DNA of 6,010 nt from Flavobacteriaceae bacterium (GTDB taxonomy: Bacteria; Bacteroidota; Bacteroidia; Flavobacteriales; Flavobacteriaceae): NCBI GenBank assembly GCA_015488935.1, contig WFMU01000508.1, positions 1 to 6,010 on the forward strand, in the 5' to 3' direction. Below are positions 5,315 to 6,010 of the stretch, piece by piece. A model generated the notes under the pieces. That model was not told the origin of the DNA. It saw only the letters and a program-made list of their open reading frames with translations, and did not search any database. The number at the start of each line of letters is the position of its first letter. Position 1 is the stretch's first letter. Made by a program: the position numbers and the translations under genes.

Positions 5315-6010
5315 ATGATCGATAAAATTAAAATAGCATTTGGTATATCCAACAAGATTGGTGTCATTGGAATTCATAATAAAAAAGATTCACAAACATT
5401 TTTTTATGCCTTTTTAACAAAAGAGAAAAAGGAACTTACAGTAACTGCATTTCATAAAAATATAAATACATTAGATGACATTGATGCTATTAACAAAGAT
5501 ATTCCGCTAATCATTGTATTTGTTGGTAAAGGTATTGTGTACTCAAAAGGAAACGATAATTTAATCTTAAATAGTAATTCTAATGACTATTATATTACAA
5601 AATACAGTTCACAAAAAGAAACATTTGCAGCGTTTTCTAGAAAAGATAAAATAGATGTTTTTTTAAACTATTTTACAACTAAAAACTATTTTATTGTAGA
5701 TGTTGTTATTGGTGTATTAAGTATAAATACATTGTACAAAAGAGTATTTAGCAATAAATCACTACAAATAACGGATATCACGTTAATGTATGATGAAACA
5801 GATTGTTTTGCCTTTGAAAAAACACCTTATGAAATTTCTAATACCATTACAATTGATAATGGTGAAGAAAAAAACACTTTAGAAATTCTATTGTTTTCTA
5901 TTGGTTTACATTATTATTTTCCATCCGAAAAGTTAACAAATGACTATACCAATAGCCAAATTCAGAAAAACCAAACGGATTTTAAATACAAAAAACAATT
6001 TGATATAATA
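5315..6010 (+). CDS. Possible GspL/PilM-like assembly protein (3' end missing)
   Basis: A start codon abuts the secretin stop (TAA-ATG), and the frame stays open to the window edge, giving 232 residues with no stop. The segment looks soluble, with no signal peptide and no membrane helix in the visible part. It opens MIDKIKIAFGISNKIGVIGI, a strand pair like the first beta hairpin of actin-fold PilM/GspL proteins. PLIIVFVGKGIVYSK (64-78) resembles the strand-GxGV segment I associate with GspL-like cytoplasmic domains. LFSIGLHYYFPSE (193-205) could be the end of that domain, before a transmembrane anchor outside the window. Nucleotide-binding motifs of actin-fold ATPases are not clear, as in GspL. 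A GspL/PilM-like role, linking the ATPase to the inner-membrane platform, is also what the position after D would suggest. I do not firmly recognise the family, and a lineage-specific protein of unknown fold remains possible. Confidence 0.5.
   Translation, partial: MIDKIKIAFGISNKIGVIGIHNKKDSQTFFYAFLTKEKKELTVTAFHKNINTLDDIDAINKDIPLIIVFVGKGIVYSKGNDNLILNSNSNDYYITKYSSQKETFAAFSRKDKIDVFLNYFTTKNYFIVDVVIGVLSINTLYKRVFSNKSLQITDITLMYDETDCFAFEKTPYEISNTITIDNGEEKNTLEILLFSIGLHYYFPSEKLTNDYTNSQIQKNQTDFKYKKQFDII

Noticed and set aside
1..6010. Mobile element, CRISPR array, tRNA/rRNA gene or toxin-antitoxin module
   Set aside because: No terminal repeats, spaced palindromic repeats, cloverleaf-like segments or transposase motifs were found; all space is taken by the secretion genes.

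Overview
The window is a single tightly packed plus-strand operon fragment. It encodes the core of a type II secretion / type IV pilus-like (type IV filament superfamily) machine. The DNA is very AT-rich, every visible stop is TAA, and no gene has a clear purine-rich Shine-Dalgarno; A-rich leaders precede the starts instead. Together with the secretin signal peptide ending in a Tyr-Ser-Gln junction and one promoter-like TAnnTTT element, this points to a marine-type Bacteroidota, most likely Flavobacteriia. The lineage is an inference from composition and protein style, not from a marker gene.

Layout, left to right: the 3' part of an inner-membrane platform protein (GspF/PilC type, 1-992, cut by the window edge); a 47-nt gap with a weak promoter-like element; a major-pseudopilin-like protein (GspG type, 1040-1504); a compact prepilin peptidase with only the catalytic A24 domain (GspO/PilD type, 1504-1998); the assembly ATPase (GspE/PilB type, 2009-3394); the outer-membrane secretin (GspD/PilQ type, 3395-5314); and an open-ended reading frame (5315 to the right edge) that I tentatively read as a GspL/PilM-like actin-fold assembly protein. 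No stretch over 50 nt lacks a gene.

The genes fit one pathway. The peptidase would trim the pseudopilin leader, the hexameric ATPase would drive subunit addition through the platform protein, and the pseudopilus would work beneath the secretin channel. The last gene would link the ATPase to the inner-membrane assembly platform. The order F-G-O-E-D-(L) differs from the classical proteobacterial C-D-E-F-G-H-I-J-K-L-M-N-O order. Junctions are TAATG (1-nt overlap), a 10-nt gap, and two directly abutting TAA-ATG pairs, so co-transcription and translational coupling are likely. Minor pseudopilins and GspC/GspM-like parts are not in view and may lie outside.

I see no wholly new system, only a divergent, compact version of a known machine. 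The points worth a second look are: an EF-hand-spaced acidic loop at the pseudopilin C-terminus; its non-canonical Ala/Tyr cleavage site and ambiguous start beside an A8 tract; the missing methyltransferase domain of the peptidase; three STN-like modules joined by strongly basic linkers in the secretin; a TCAAAA hexamer repeat in the secretin gene; and the unrecognised last gene.
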